A stretch of DNA of 64,000 nucleotides. Source: Verrucomicrobiota bacterium (GTDB lineage: Bacteria; Verrucomicrobiota; Verrucomicrobiia; Limisphaerales; UBA9464). The stretch covers positions 186,001 to 250,000 of the forward strand of contig JAFLEF010000003.1 of NCBI GenBank assembly GCA_017309115.1, written 5' to 3'. The translations under genes were made by a program, and so were the position numbers. Numbering within the stretch: the stretch's first letter is position 1; every line of letters starts with the position of its first letter. The notes under the pieces are model-generated. The model was not told the DNA's origin. It worked only from the letters and a program-made list of their open reading frames with translations, and did not search any database. Positions 45,356-54,346 of the stretch are shown piece after piece.

Positions 45356-46102
45356 ATGACTCCTATGTCTGCGCCTCGGGCGGATGGCCGCCTCCCGGAT
45401 CAGCTCCGCCCGGTCCGCTTCCAGAATCACATCGCGCCGCACGCGACGGGCTCCACTTTGATTGAGTGGGGCAACACCCGCGTGATCTGTGCGGTGATGG
45501 TGGAGGAATCGGTTCCGCCGTGGATGAAGGCCAAGAAGGTCGAAGGGGGCTGGTTGACTGCCGAGTACTCAATGTTGCCGTACTCCACGCTCGACCGGAA
45601 GGCCCGGGACATCGCGAAGCTGAAACTCGACGGGCGTTCCCAGGAGATCCAGCGGCTGATTGGCCGGGCTTTGCGGGCGGTAATTGATCTCAATAAACTC
45701 GGGCCGCGAACGTTCTGGGTGGACTGCGACGTGCTCCAAGCCGACGGCGGCACCCGGACCGCGAGCATTACCGGCGCCTACGTGGCGATATCGCTCGCTG
45801 TGAAGCGGCTTCAAGCTGAGGGCAAGCTCACGGCCTCCCCGTTTTCAAGTCCGGTGGCCGCCGTCAGCCTGGGTGTGGTGGACGGACGTCCCGTGCTGGA
45901 TCTCAACTACGTGGAGGACGCCGCCGCCGAGGTGGACATGAATCTGGTCATGAATGGAGCCGGAGAGTTCATCGAGCTTCAGGCCAGCGGCGAGGAAGCG
46001 ACGTTTGGCCAGGATCATCTGACGGAATTGCTCCGCCTCGGCCGGATTGGCATCACCGAACTGTTGCAACATCAGCAACGGGCGCTGGAATCTGCGGTTT
46101 AA
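45356..46102 (+). CDS. rph: ribonuclease PH
   Basis: 248 residues. The core has all the family hallmarks: ADGRLPDQLRPVRF (start of the RNase PH domain), GSTLIEWGNTRVICAVMVEE, RSQEIQRLIGRALRAVIDL, DVLQADGGTRTASITGAYVA (active-site Asp/Arg/Thr) and PVLDLNYVEDAAAEVDMNLV. It trims tRNA 3' ends phosphorolytically to give nucleotide diphosphates. Start can be the ATG at 45356 or 45365. The histidine phosphatase follows 66 bases downstream. Confidence 0.96.
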   Translation: MTPMSAPRADGRLPDQLRPVRFQNHIAPHATGSTLIEWGNTRVICAVMVEESVPPWMKAKKVEGGWLTAEYSMLPYSTLDRKARDIAKLKLDGRSQEIQRLIGRALRAVIDLNKLGPRTFWVDCDVLQADGGTRTASITGAYVAISLAVKRLQAEGKLTASPFSSPVAAVSLGVVDGRPVLDLNYVEDAAAEVDMNLVMNGAGEFIELQASGEEATFGQDHLTELLRLGRIGITELLQHQQRALESAV

Positions 46103-46168
46103 TGGGCTGATTCAAACCACGACCTGCGTCCCACCATCGGGCCCCCATCGCATTCCTTATTCTGCACC

Positions 46169-46801
46169 TTGAAGACGACCCTGTTTTTGATTCGCCACGG
46201 CGAAGTGGAGACGAAGTACCACCGCATTTTTGGGGGCAGCCGGATCGACATGGAATTGTCGCCCGCCGGACACGAGCAAGCGTCACGGCTGGCCTCCTGG
46301 CTGGCACGGACGGAGTTCCACGCCGTGTACGCCAGTCCGATGCGACGGGTGCAGCTCACCTACGAGCCGTTCCGACGTCATTTCCCCGGCGAGCCGATCG
46401 TGTTGCCGGGACTGCGGGAAATCGACTTCGGCGATTGGACGGGTTTTGGTTGGAACGAGGTGGAGGAACGCTTCGGGATGTCGGCTTATGACTGGCTGGA
46501 GCATTTGCAGCATGACCGGGTGACGGGCGCGGAATCCCTCGCGACTTTCCAGGGCCGATTGGACGCTAGCGTCGATCAGATTCTCCGGGAACAGATGGGC
46601 AAGACGGTCGCCATCTTCTGCCACGGCGGCGTGATCCGGGGTATTCTGTCTCACTTGTTGCGTCAGCCGTTGCGTTGGTTCGAACACGTGGAGATCGATT
46701 ACGCCAGCGCCACCTGGGTGGATGTCGGCGTCTTTAAGGCGGGCCGCTCGCGCAACGAGATCCATTTGCTTAACTTCACACCATGGCGGGATCTGCCTTA
46801 G
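46169..46801 (+). CDS. histidine phosphatase (phosphoglycerate-mutase-like)
   Basis: 210 residues from a TTG at 46169; no ATG or GTG lies before the conserved core, which begins only six residues later with LIRHGEV (RHG motif holding the catalytic His). Further: ASPMRRVQLTYE, LREIDFGDWTG, and IFCHGGVIRGIL with the second His. It belongs to the cobC/GpmB-like branch; substrate not predictable. It follows rph on the same strand and may be co-transcribed. Confidence 0.88.
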   Translation: MKTTLFLIRHGEVETKYHRIFGGSRIDMELSPAGHEQASRLASWLARTEFHAVYASPMRRVQLTYEPFRRHFPGEPIVLPGLREIDFGDWTGFGWNEVEERFGMSAYDWLEHLQHDRVTGAESLATFQGRLDASVDQILREQMGKTVAIFCHGGVIRGILSHLLRQPLRWFEHVEIDYASATWVDVGVFKAGRSRNEIHLLNFTPWRDLP

Positions 46802-46832
46802 TCGCTTGCCAAGGTCGGCTTTCGGGACCGGA

Positions 46833-48335
46833 TCACTCCGTTAGAAACTGAAATCCATACAGTTTGGTCCGGCTGAGTTTGAAATGAATACGAATCGCTT
46901 GGCCGGCGAGAGCTGACACATCGGATCGCCCTTTCCAATACACCTTTTGGTCGATGAAGTTGCCGGCGATCTCCTCGCAATCGGCCAGTGTAAAGCCTGG
47001 TAAAGAGCGCCCTGAAGCATCCCGAAGTTCGACCCAGGCAGTCCCCATGGCGCCCGTATCCAGATTTAGACGAAGTTCCTTCCCGGCGAATACCAACGGT
47101 GGCGTTTCAAGCCAGCCTCCCCGGTGATCGACGTCCGCCGATACAAAGCCATCCAAACGCTGGCGAACGACTCCAATTCCTCCGAGGCGTTCCGCAGATT
47201 TCTCGTATTCCGGTCTGAGAAATGCCGAATCGTGGGTGCGGCCGGTCGAACAGTAGTACTGGTACAAATAGTTTCCCCGACGGACGATTCCGGGGGCCAT
47301 GACGGCATACCACCGATCCCATTCGTCGGCCAAGCCAGTGGGGAAGTACGGTTCGCGAGTCGGACGGCGCCAGTGAACTCCATCGCGACTGGTGGCCAAT
47401 TGAATCTCCAATAGTCCGAAATCCTCCCAGTGTTGTCGTGGCGGCCGGACATACGGGTTTCGTTCCGGAGAGAAGTGACGAAACTGAGCCGTGAACATCA
47501 GATAAACATCCTGCGCCCATGGATACAGGGTCGCCGCGTTGTAGTAGATATCCGAGTGAGGGTGATCTTCCGAGTCCGCCGAGAGAACCGGCGGCGCGTT
47601 AGCCAGCGTGAGCCGTTCCTGTTTCGGATCGCCGGGTTGATAGGGCCACGGCTGGAGCGGATCGGCCGTTACCAACCGCGTGACTCGCCGCTGATTCTCC
47701 GAACTGTAATCGAAGGTGCGGGTGAAGATGACATACTGCCCCAGTCGTTCGTCCCAATCCACGATCGCAGGATTATCGATCAGAAACGGGAGAACGCGTC
47801 CCACGGTCGCGAACTCGTATCCGTCGGCCGAGTAAGCGGCAAAAATGCCGTCCGTTTTGGGATCGAACGGGATCTTGGTTTGCAGCCAGAACAGCTTGTA
47901 ACGGCGCGCGGGATTGGATTCGTGTCGGTCTAGAAAAATGGTGGGTAGCTCGCCCCGCCCGAGCGATCGACCCACCCGCTTGAACCGCAGACCGTCGTCG
48001 CTTTCCAGCACGTACAGATCCCCGGCGCCCACGTATAGACGAACTCGCCCCTGGTCCTCAATCACGCGGCTCGTGTGACCGGTTTCTAGGGACGGCTTGC
48101 CATGCTCATCGAGGATCAGTCCCAGCTTTTGAGCTCCATTCTGCCGCAACTCGACGTTCCTCTGGGTGGCGATGAATCGCTGATCGATAAACAACTGCTT
48201 CCGGCTTCCTACAGCCACGGGCGCCTCAGCGGCGGCTCCGCTGACCGAGAGGGCGAGACTGAGCAGAGGCCAAGTCGAGCGGATGCGAGTTAACAGGGTG
48301 GAGAAACGGATGCCGGATCGGAGGGTTACGTTCAT
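46833..48335 (-). CDS. GH32/43-like propeller secreted protein
   Basis: 500 residues. Signal peptide about 20-36 (SVSGAAAEAP). The mature part repeats blades with the sequence pattern of GH32/43-type five-bladed propellers: RVRLYVGAGDLYVLESDDGL, KTDGIFAAYSADGYEFATVG, LGQYVIFTRTFDYSSENQRR, LEIQLATSRDGVHWRRPTRE, and a C-terminal all-beta domain (TAWVELRDASGRSLPGFTLA). Such proteins are frequent in Verrucomicrobiota and Planctomycetes; a glycoside hydrolase activity is inferred, and the full catalytic triad is not clearly visible by eye. It is convergent with the phosphatase gene. Confidence 0.7.
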   Translation of the reverse strand: MNVTLRSGIRFSTLLTRIRSTWPLLSLALSVSGAAAEAPVAVGSRKQLFIDQRFIATQRNVELRQNGAQKLGLILDEHGKPSLETGHTSRVIEDQGRVRLYVGAGDLYVLESDDGLRFKRVGRSLGRGELPTIFLDRHESNPARRYKLFWLQTKIPFDPKTDGIFAAYSADGYEFATVGRVLPFLIDNPAIVDWDERLGQYVIFTRTFDYSSENQRRVTRLVTADPLQPWPYQPGDPKQERLTLANAPPVLSADSEDHPHSDIYYNAATLYPWAQDVYLMFTAQFRHFSPERNPYVRPPRQHWEDFGLLEIQLATSRDGVHWRRPTREPYFPTGLADEWDRWYAVMAPGIVRRGNYLYQYYCSTGRTHDSAFLRPEYEKSAERLGGIGVVRQRLDGFVSADVDHRGGWLETPPLVFAGKELRLNLDTGAMGTAWVELRDASGRSLPGFTLADCEEIAGNFIDQKVYWKGRSDVSALAGQAIRIHFKLSRTKLYGFQFLTE

Positions 48336-48471
48336 TGGACTCGGAATCTGGCGACGTCATTGCACATTCAATCACCGGAGGCATTCCGAGACTCAATCCG
48401 GCTAAAGTGGATTCAACCGGAACTTAGGGAGGCACACTCACTGAACCGCCAGACTCAGGCCAGTGGGAGAA

Positions 48472-49320
48472 TCAGTCGGGGATCCGTTGCACCGTCCAGA
48501 GTACCAAGCCCAATAGTCCGGGACATCCCGTGAGCAGGATCGAGAACCCGAATCCGAGGGCGCAGGTGATCGACGCAAACTCGGCCGTCGAACCCCGTAT
48601 CAACCGCGCCAGCGCCAGCTCCGCGAGCCAGCCGACCGTGTAGCACAGGTTGGCCATCACGCCGTAAACAAGGATGGCTGCGATCAGATAAGGAGTCTCG
48701 GGCAGCAGCAGCACGTTGGTGCCGTCGACCTGGGACTGAATGCGCGCCCATGACACCACCCCCAACGTCAGCACGCCGACCGCACCCACCATCAAGTTGA
48801 ATGGGATCCGCCGGAGCTCCCACCATCGCACGACGCTCAGCGCAGTAGTCGCTTCGGTTGACCGCGCAAAGAGCCGCCACGACAGAATCCACCGGGCGAC
48901 GGAGGTTTGGGAGAGACCGAGAATCACTGAGACGACCGAATCGCGCCTCAAAGCCATCCACCACGGTCGCTCCCGCAAGGCGTGAGACACCACCCGCCAA
49001 CCTGAACTAAAGCCAGCCACGGAGACGCCACCAAACGTCACGAAACAAATTCCCACCCACACGATAATCGCTTCCGGCGATCCAGTCAGGGGCGGCAGCG
49101 ACACCAGGATCATGCCGCCGATGAACATCAGCATCATCAGGGGCAGCGAAAGGAACTGATAAAGAAAGACGCCGGGATACGTGCCCAGCAGGCTCGCCGC
49201 CGCCCGAAACGCTCCCGGTCGGAATCGCGGCGACACCAACGCCACCCCACCACAGCCGATCACAAACACTAAGCCGCCCAGCAGATAGAGCATCAGGGCC
49301 GCCAGATAAAGAAGGTGCAT
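48472..49320 (-). CDS. hypothetical multi-TM membrane protein
   Basis: 282 residues, seven or eight TM helices by eye, for example LYLLGGLVFVIGCGGVALV (10-28), FLSLPLMMLMFIGGMILVSL (about 56-75), AIIVWVGICFVTFGGVSVAG, NLMVGAVGVLTLGVVSWARI and LGFGFSILLTGCPGLLGLVL near the C-terminus. A cytosolic loop with Arg/Trp clusters lies in the middle (WWMALRRDSVVSV). It has no recognised family. The start is 65 bases upstream of the second pseudopilin gene's stop, and both are on the minus strand. Confidence 0.65.
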   Translation of the reverse strand: MHLLYLAALMLYLLGGLVFVIGCGGVALVSPRFRPGAFRAAASLLGTYPGVFLYQFLSLPLMMLMFIGGMILVSLPPLTGSPEAIIVWVGICFVTFGGVSVAGFSSGWRVVSHALRERPWWMALRRDSVVSVILGLSQTSVARWILSWRLFARSTEATTALSVVRWWELRRIPFNLMVGAVGVLTLGVVSWARIQSQVDGTNVLLLPETPYLIAAILVYGVMANLCYTVGWLAELALARLIRGSTAEFASITCALGFGFSILLTGCPGLLGLVLWTVQRIPD

Positions 49321-49385
49321 TGGGTCAATCCCGGTTCGCCAGAGCGTTCACAGGGGTTGATTGCGGTGTGGAGGCCGGTTCCCGA

Positions 49386-50138
49386 TCACGGCTTGGGTTG
49401 ATAATACCAGTCCACTTTTCCGTTCTGGCCGACTGACATCACTTTCCAAGTCATGCGGGCCACGTGGCCATCCGCCCAGGCGTAGTTGCCGCCGCCTTCG
49501 TGGCGGACGTAGCGGAAGAGGGGAACCTGGATGCTGGGAGGATACAGATAACCGTAGTTCCACCAAGACAGCCCCTTGTTCGGGTCCAGACCGTCCCCGT
49601 TCATCACCGTGTCAGCGGGCTTGGTGATGGTGGTGGCTTTCACGTGATCGACCTGGGTGTAACCAAGGTAGTTGTAGTTGTGACCATAGCCGCCGTAGCT
49701 CTGGTGACCGGGAACGTTGGAAGGGATGACGTTCGTGCCAATTCGAGCCGTGGGGCAGGCGACCACTTTGTTTTGCGCCACGAGGTTGGTGAATCCTTTC
49801 GCGCCGGTATCGGGACTGGAGATGTACGGGGAAATCTCCTGGAACCAACGACTCGGGGCGACCCAACCGGATCCGGGCGGAGCTTCCGTTCCCGCGACCG
49901 GCAGGTAGTCGGAGAAATCCCCGGCGTAGAGCAGGTAGCCCAGGGCGATCTGTTTCTCATTACTGGTGCAGCGGGCGCCCTGCGCCTTGGATTTCGCACG
50001 GGCCAACGCCGGCAGCAGCATGCCCGCCAGAATCGCGATGATTGCAATGACGACCAGGAGTTCAATCAGCGTAAAGGCCTCCCGGTGGGAACGATTTTCC
50101 ATCCCTTGCGGCACCTTATCTGGCCTCATGGTTTTCAT
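49386..50138 (-). CDS. prepilin-type H-X9-DG pseudopilin
   Basis: 250 residues from the ATG at 50138, with an AGGTGA ribosome site six bases upstream. A leader of about 21 residues ending HREA precedes [20 protein letters not shown]. Here the residue before the Phe is Ala rather than Gly, a tolerated variation that still fits prepilin peptidase processing. The C-terminal motif [12 protein letters not shown] is exactly H-X9-DG, the diagnostic motif of the phylum-specific family. Role in pseudopilus/type II-like secretion is inferred. Confidence 0.92.
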   Translation of the reverse strand: MKTMRPDKVPQGMENRSHREAFTLIELLVVIAIIAILAGMLLPALARAKSKAQGARCTSNEKQIALGYLLYAGDFSDYLPVAGTEAPPGSGWVAPSRWFQEISPYISSPDTGAKGFTNLVAQNKVVACPTARIGTNVIPSNVPGHQSYGGYGHNYNYLGYTQVDHVKATTITKPADTVMNGDGLDPNKGLSWWNYGYLYPPSIQVPLFRYVRHEGGGNYAWADGHVARMTWKVMSVGQNGKVDWYYQPKP

Positions 50139-50506
50139 GGATTCACCTGGTATTGCGGTTCCGACTTGGCGCTGACGATTTGTCTAACGGGGCACGCGGC
50201 CGAGAAGCCACCTGTCCGACTCGGAACCGCGCGACGGTTCTCGTACTGGTCTTCGGTCGCGGCCGCAAGGGAGGATGTGGAATTCCAAGTTGCCTCCAGC
50301 GCGGTTCAGTTCCGCTGGCCCAATGAGGCCTCAAACCGGCGAATTCTGGTCTGGCAGTTCCGCGGTCGGATGGCGACGCTGCGGAAGGAGATGCACCCGC
50401 TGACTAGGCCTTCATCCGAGATTTGTCGTGGTCGAACGGGTCAACCCGAAGCCTCGGGTGATTCGGTCAGGCAGAGGCTTCGACCGATTTTTTCCTTCTT
50501 AACGTG

Positions 50507-51937
50507 ATGCGCCCCAATCTCAGCCTGCAACGCCTCGGTCTCGTGGGTGCGCTGCTCGCGTTGCTGATCCTGACCGGCTGTCGGGTGGTGCGCGGAACCG
50601 TGGCGCTGCCGGGAAGGTCGGTTCGGGCCATCACCACCAGTTCCAGTGGCCCGGTATACAATCCGGCGGAACTGCAGGCCGCGTTGCAACGGTTCGCCGA
50701 TGAGTTTCTGACCCGGACCACCGCGGCTTTGGCCGAGTACGCCCGCCGAGTCGATACGCCGGAGGCCCGGACCGAATCACTGGCCCGGAAAATCCCGGTG
50801 GCCTCCGCCGCCGTGGGCATTGCCAGTGGACCGAACCCGATGGCCAACCTGCTCGACATGGTCACGCTGGCCAAGGTCACGCGTCTGGCGACGGAAGAAC
50901 TCGCGAACCAGCGAGGCGATCCCGACGCGTTGCAGCCGTGGTGCGAGGTGAGTCGCTCGCTGGAAACCAATGCCTGGAGTCTGGCGGCCGACGTGCTGAC
51001 GCCGGCGCAGCAGGAGGAACTCAGCTCCACCATTCAACGGTGGTGGGAGGCCCATGCCGATGCCCGCAGCGCTTTCTTTGCCCGGCCCCAGGAACTCAGC
51101 TGCCTGATTGTGGCGACCGGCAGTGCCGAATCCACGCGTCGTTCCTCCGGAAGTGTTTTCAGTTTGGTGGGGTTGGATCCAATGGCCGGGCTGGATCCCG
51201 CCGTTCGGGAAGTCACCCGCACCCGACTGTTTGCCGAGCGCACCCTGTTCACCGCCCAGCGAATGCCGTTCCTCCTGCGCTGGCAGATGGAGTTGCTGGG
51301 GAATCAGCTCATCCAACAGACCGAGGTGGCGTCAGCGTTGACCAACGCCGCGCGCCTGGCGGAGAGCGCCGATCGCCTGAGCCGCGCCGCCGAGTCGGTC
51401 AGTCAGACGGCGGCGGAGCTACCCGACCGCGTGGTGGCGGAACGGAAGGCCATTCTCGCGGCGTTGGGCGAGCAGGAGGGACGCTTGCGCGAACTCTCTG
51501 CGGAGATCGGACGAACGCTGGCGGTCGGCAGTGAGATGTCCGCCTCCCTTAACACGACCTTCGGCACCTTTGACGCCTTGATGAAACGATTCGGGGTCGG
51601 CGAAGCCCCTCGGACTCCGGCCAATCCCGCCGCCCGTCCCTTCGACATCCTCGAATACGCGCGCACGGCCGAACAATTGGCGATCACCGCGCAGGAGTTG
51701 ACGCGGATGCTGAAGGAAACCGACCGCACCCTCGACTCACCGGCGTTGGATCAACGGCTGCAGCAGTTGACCGCCGTCACTGACCGCGCGAAGGCGGATG
51801 CCAAGTCGGTCCTCAACCACGCCTTCCTCCTTGGCGCGGCCCTGGTGCTGCTCTCGCTAGTCGGCGCGCTGGTCTATCGCTGGATCGTGAGTCGCTGGCT
51901 GGCGGGATCGGCTTCCGAGCGCAGCGTCGCGAGCTAA
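50507..51937 (+). CDS. coiled-coil membrane lipoprotein (hypothetical)
   Basis: 476 residues from the ATG at 50507 (a GTG one codon earlier is equally possible). Residues 7-25 form a lipoprotein signal ending LILTGC, with the Cys as lipid site. The body is mostly alpha-helical with long heptad stretches (LTNAARLAESADRLSRAAES, VSQTAAELPDRVVAERKAIL, LREQ-like turns), and a TM helix near the C-terminus (HAFLLGAALVLLSLVGALVY, about residues 445-464). It is probably anchored in two membranes or in one through both ends. Unknown family; function not predicted. Confidence 0.6.
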   Translation: MRPNLSLQRLGLVGALLALLILTGCRVVRGTVALPGRSVRAITTSSSGPVYNPAELQAALQRFADEFLTRTTAALAEYARRVDTPEARTESLARKIPVASAAVGIASGPNPMANLLDMVTLAKVTRLATEELANQRGDPDALQPWCEVSRSLETNAWSLAADVLTPAQQEELSSTIQRWWEAHADARSAFFARPQELSCLIVATGSAESTRRSSGSVFSLVGLDPMAGLDPAVREVTRTRLFAERTLFTAQRMPFLLRWQMELLGNQLIQQTEVASALTNAARLAESADRLSRAAESVSQTAAELPDRVVAERKAILAALGEQEGRLRELSAEIGRTLAVGSEMSASLNTTFGTFDALMKRFGVGEAPRTPANPAARPFDILEYARTAEQLAITAQELTRMLKETDRTLDSPALDQRLQQLTAVTDRAKADAKSVLNHAFLLGAALVLLSLVGALVYRWIVSRWLAGSASERSVAS

Positions 51938-51993
51938 ACCGAAGCGCGGATGATTTTGATGAATTCGCCTTGGTTGTCTCGTGGTACACTGAT

Positions 51994-52146
51994 GTGAGGG
52001 TTGTTCTCGTTAAGAAATTTGAAATGCGGGCTAGGCCACCATGGTACGAGAATTCGTTCGAGAATGATCAAGCTCGCGCCGAGTTCCTCAAGATCACGTT
52101 GGAGCCTGGTGATGTGGTCTTGGTGTATCCGTGTGAGTGCTGGTGA
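51994..52146 (+). CDS. possible small ORF, AT-richer than surroundings
   Basis: A 50-residue frame from a GTG at 51994 (ATG at 52024 also possible). The frame is open upstream through 51937 (DDFDEFALVVSWYTDVRVVL) and reads ARPPWYENSFENDQARAEFL then KITLEPGDVVLVYPCECW. It lacks a clear ribosome site, and composition is lower in GC than flanking genes. It may be a gene remnant or a real small protein. Confidence 0.25.
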   Translation: MRVVLVKKFEMRARPPWYENSFENDQARAEFLKITLEPGDVVLVYPCECW

Positions 52147-52468
52147 GGATTGGGAATTGAAGTGGGATGGTCACGCGTCGAGGGGGAAACGAGGCCAGCA
52201 GCGTCGGCGGCGACAGGGCAGTCCATAGGCTCCCCCTCTCCCCTCCCACTTTCTCCCCTTCTTCTCTTCCAGACCTCCGCGTCTCTGCGCCTCCGCGGGA
52301 GATTCTCTTTGGTCTTCCGGCGTGGCAGATCCCTCCAAGTCGCGGGTGGAGGTGCTGGTTTCGAAGGGCGTCACGCGCCGGGATGAAAAGCGGTAGCTCC
52401 ACTCCGTTGCGCGACCCCAGTCCAAACGCATCGCGTGAACCCGACCTGTTCCGAACTGCTCGGACGAA
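52147..52468. other. no gene; contains a CCTCCGCG direct repeat
   Basis: The 322 bases hold no recognisable frame. At 52274-52297 the bases CCTCCGCG occur twice as direct copies 16 bases apart, in a C/T-rich strand, a pattern common in intergenic DNA of this phylum. Confidence 0.4.
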
Positions 52469-53269
52469 ATGCCAAGTCACGCGTGGAGGATTGAAGGGCG
52501 CCGTCGGCCGTCGGGCCGACTCGGTGTGGACTTCTCCCCGGCTTCACGAAACTGTGCCGGGGTGTTTCCAACGTCCGCGAACTGTGGCGTGGTGATTCCC
52601 TGCCATAACGAAGCCCTCTGGATAGCCGGGGTGGTTCGCGGAGCTCGTTCCTATCTGGAACACGTCTGGGTGGTCGACGATGGATCAGAGGATGGCTCAT
52701 CTCGGGAGGCCCAAGAAGCCGGCGCCATCGTCCTGCGACACGAGCGTCGGCGGGGAAAAGGTGCCGCGTTGGCAACCGGATGGCGGGCGGCCGATCAGGC
52801 GGGTTTGGAATGGGTTATCCTGATGGATGGGGACGGGCAGCATGTGCCGGCCGACCTCCCGGTGTTTCTGGAGCCCGGACGGACCGAGCGACTGTTGATT
52901 GGCGATCGGATGGCGGCGGCCGGTACCATGCCCTGGCTGCGCCGGTGGGCTAATCGCGGGTTGAGTCAGGCCATTTCGCAGCTAGTGGGACGGGATCTGC
53001 CTGATTCCCAATGCGGTTTCCGTCGGTTGCATTTGCCCTCGCTCAACCGGTTGGAACTACGCTCGGAACAGTTCGAGATCGAATCGGAACTCTGTGTGGC
53101 GTTCGCCCGGGCGGGTTTCTCCATTGGATCCGTTCCGGTGCAGGTCCGCTACGGATCCGGGGTCAGCAAGATCAACCCCGTGGTGGATGGTTGGCGCTGG
53201 TACCGCTGGTATCTTTCAGAACGGCGCCGGGAGACGGTTCCGAGGTCGGCCTCGATTCAGCGACCGTAG
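52469..53269 (+). CDS. family 2 glycosyltransferase
   Basis: 266 residues from the ATG at 52469; the GTG at 52562 is an alternative because the family starts near CGVVIPCHNEA. GT-A fold markers: VVIPCHNEALWIAGVV, VVDDGSEDGSS (first Asp pair), WVILMDGDGQHVPADLPVFL (DxD-type DGDG) and DSQCGFRRLHLPSL with a later Glu (FEIESELCVAF). A C-terminal segment (GWRWYRWYLSERR) lacks a TM helix. Close to dolichol-phosphate-mannose/polyprenyl glycosyltransferases, the substrate is unknown. It ends inside the convergent methyltransferase gene (13 bases overlap). Confidence 0.85.
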   Translation: MPSHAWRIEGRRRPSGRLGVDFSPASRNCAGVFPTSANCGVVIPCHNEALWIAGVVRGARSYLEHVWVVDDGSEDGSSREAQEAGAIVLRHERRRGKGAALATGWRAADQAGLEWVILMDGDGQHVPADLPVFLEPGRTERLLIGDRMAAAGTMPWLRRWANRGLSQAISQLVGRDLPDSQCGFRRLHLPSLNRLELRSEQFEIESELCVAFARAGFSIGSVPVQVRYGSGVSKINPVVDGWRWYRWYLSERRRETVPRSASIQRP

Positions 53270-53946
53270 CCGTCCTTCACCACGGCCAGCAGGATGCGGG
53301 TGCCGTGTTCCTGCCAGACGCGGGCATTGATGAGGCCAGCCGCTCCGGCTAGCCGGCGCCATTCCGGAACCTGCCAACCGCGTTCGACGGAAAGGAGACC
53401 GTCCTGACGGAACTCGCGGGGCAGCCGGATCGACCACATGAGAGCCGCCAAGGCCAGCCAGAAGAAGCGATTGCGATGGAGATCGCAGATTAGAACCAAA
53501 CGTTTGGCCACACGCTGGGCTTCCCGGAAGTGTTGGATGACCTCCGTCTCGGAAAGATGATGGGTCATGGTGGTAGCGATCACCACATCGTGGCTGTGAT
53601 CGGGAAACGGCAGTGCGGTGACCGAGCCCAGGAAGTGCCGGGGATTGGAGTCGAGTTCCCGAGTCACGGGATTAACGTCGAGGTGGGTGAATTCCCAGGA
53701 CCAGTTCTGGCGGGCCGCCCAGGTGTGGAGCGTTTGCCCCAGACTTCCGTCGCCAGAACCCAGATCGAGGAAAGTCAGTGACGAGGGATCGGTGACTAAC
53801 TGGGGTACCCAGATGCGGAACGGTCGATCAAACTGGGTCAGACGATTGATCCGGTTCAGTTGGGCGTAATGCAGGCGAAGTTCCGCGGGCGTTCGCTCCG
53901 GAGCGTCGAAGTATTCCGCTTGCGTGGCCCGATCTCGCAAAAACAT
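53257..53946 (-). CDS. class I SAM-dependent methyltransferase
   Basis: 229 residues from the ATG at 53946; a longer frame upstream is antisense to the next gene. Motif I LTFLDLGSGDGSLGQTLH (about residues 58-75), the acidic FTHLDVNPVT, motif II-like SVTALPFPDHSHDVVIATTM and the C-terminal strand RILLAVVKDGYGR. A hydrophobic segment (FFWLALAALMWSIRLP) late in the chain suggests a peripheral or membrane interaction, as in ubiquinone/quinone-type methyltransferases. The substrate is not identified. It is divergent from the gene at 53969 (22 bases). Confidence 0.85.
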   Translation of the reverse strand: MFLRDRATQAEYFDAPERTPAELRLHYAQLNRINRLTQFDRPFRIWVPQLVTDPSSLTFLDLGSGDGSLGQTLHTWAARQNWSWEFTHLDVNPVTRELDSNPRHFLGSVTALPFPDHSHDVVIATTMTHHLSETEVIQHFREAQRVAKRLVLICDLHRNRFFWLALAALMWSIRLPREFRQDGLLSVERGWQVPEWRRLAGAAGLINARVWQEHGTRILLAVVKDGYGR

Positions 53947-53968
53947 GGTCCTCGCCCAAGAAAGCAAG

Positions 53969-54346
53969 ATGTCCTCTCCAGAACAAGCCCAGCTCTCCAC
54001 CGCCTCCCCGCGTCCCGTCTGGCTCCGCATCGGTCTGGCGGTGATGGGAGCCCTGCTGACTGCCTGGCTGTGCGGCGTCGCCATGAAGGCGGACGCCCGA
54101 TTGACGTCTCCTCCAGGTTTTTTTCGCGGCCTGTTGCACGGAGGCATGATGCCGGTGGCCTGGCCGACGCTCCTCGCGGGTCAGGATCAGGTCATTTATG
54201 CCGAGCGGAACTCCGGGCGGACTTACAAACTGGGCTACTCCATGGGTGTAAACCTTTCCGGCCTAGTCTTTTTCGGATGGCTCTTCCTGGGCGTAGCATC
54301 GCTGCGGAAACAGGCTCAACGCCAGAAGCTGCAATCGACTTCGTAG
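53969..54346 (+). CDS. hypothetical membrane protein
   Basis: 125 residues from the ATG at 53969 (a longer frame to 53924 overlaps the divergent gene). Two TM helices at about 20-40 (IGLAVMGALLTAWLCGVAM) and 93-110 (LSGLVFFGWLFLGVA). A soluble loop between them contains DQVIYAERNSGRTYKLGYSMG. No family recognised. Its 3' end overlaps the convergent hypothetical gene by 31 bases. Confidence 0.55.
   Translation: MSSPEQAQLSTASPRPVWLRIGLAVMGALLTAWLCGVAMKADARLTSPPGFFRGLLHGGMMPVAWPTLLAGQDQVIYAERNSGRTYKLGYSMGVNLSGLVFFGWLFLGVASLRKQAQRQKLQSTS

Noticed and set aside
52167-52595. 142-residue plus-strand frame before the glycosyltransferase
   Set aside because: Arg/Ser/Pro-rich low-complexity translation with no domain, overlapping repeat-like DNA.
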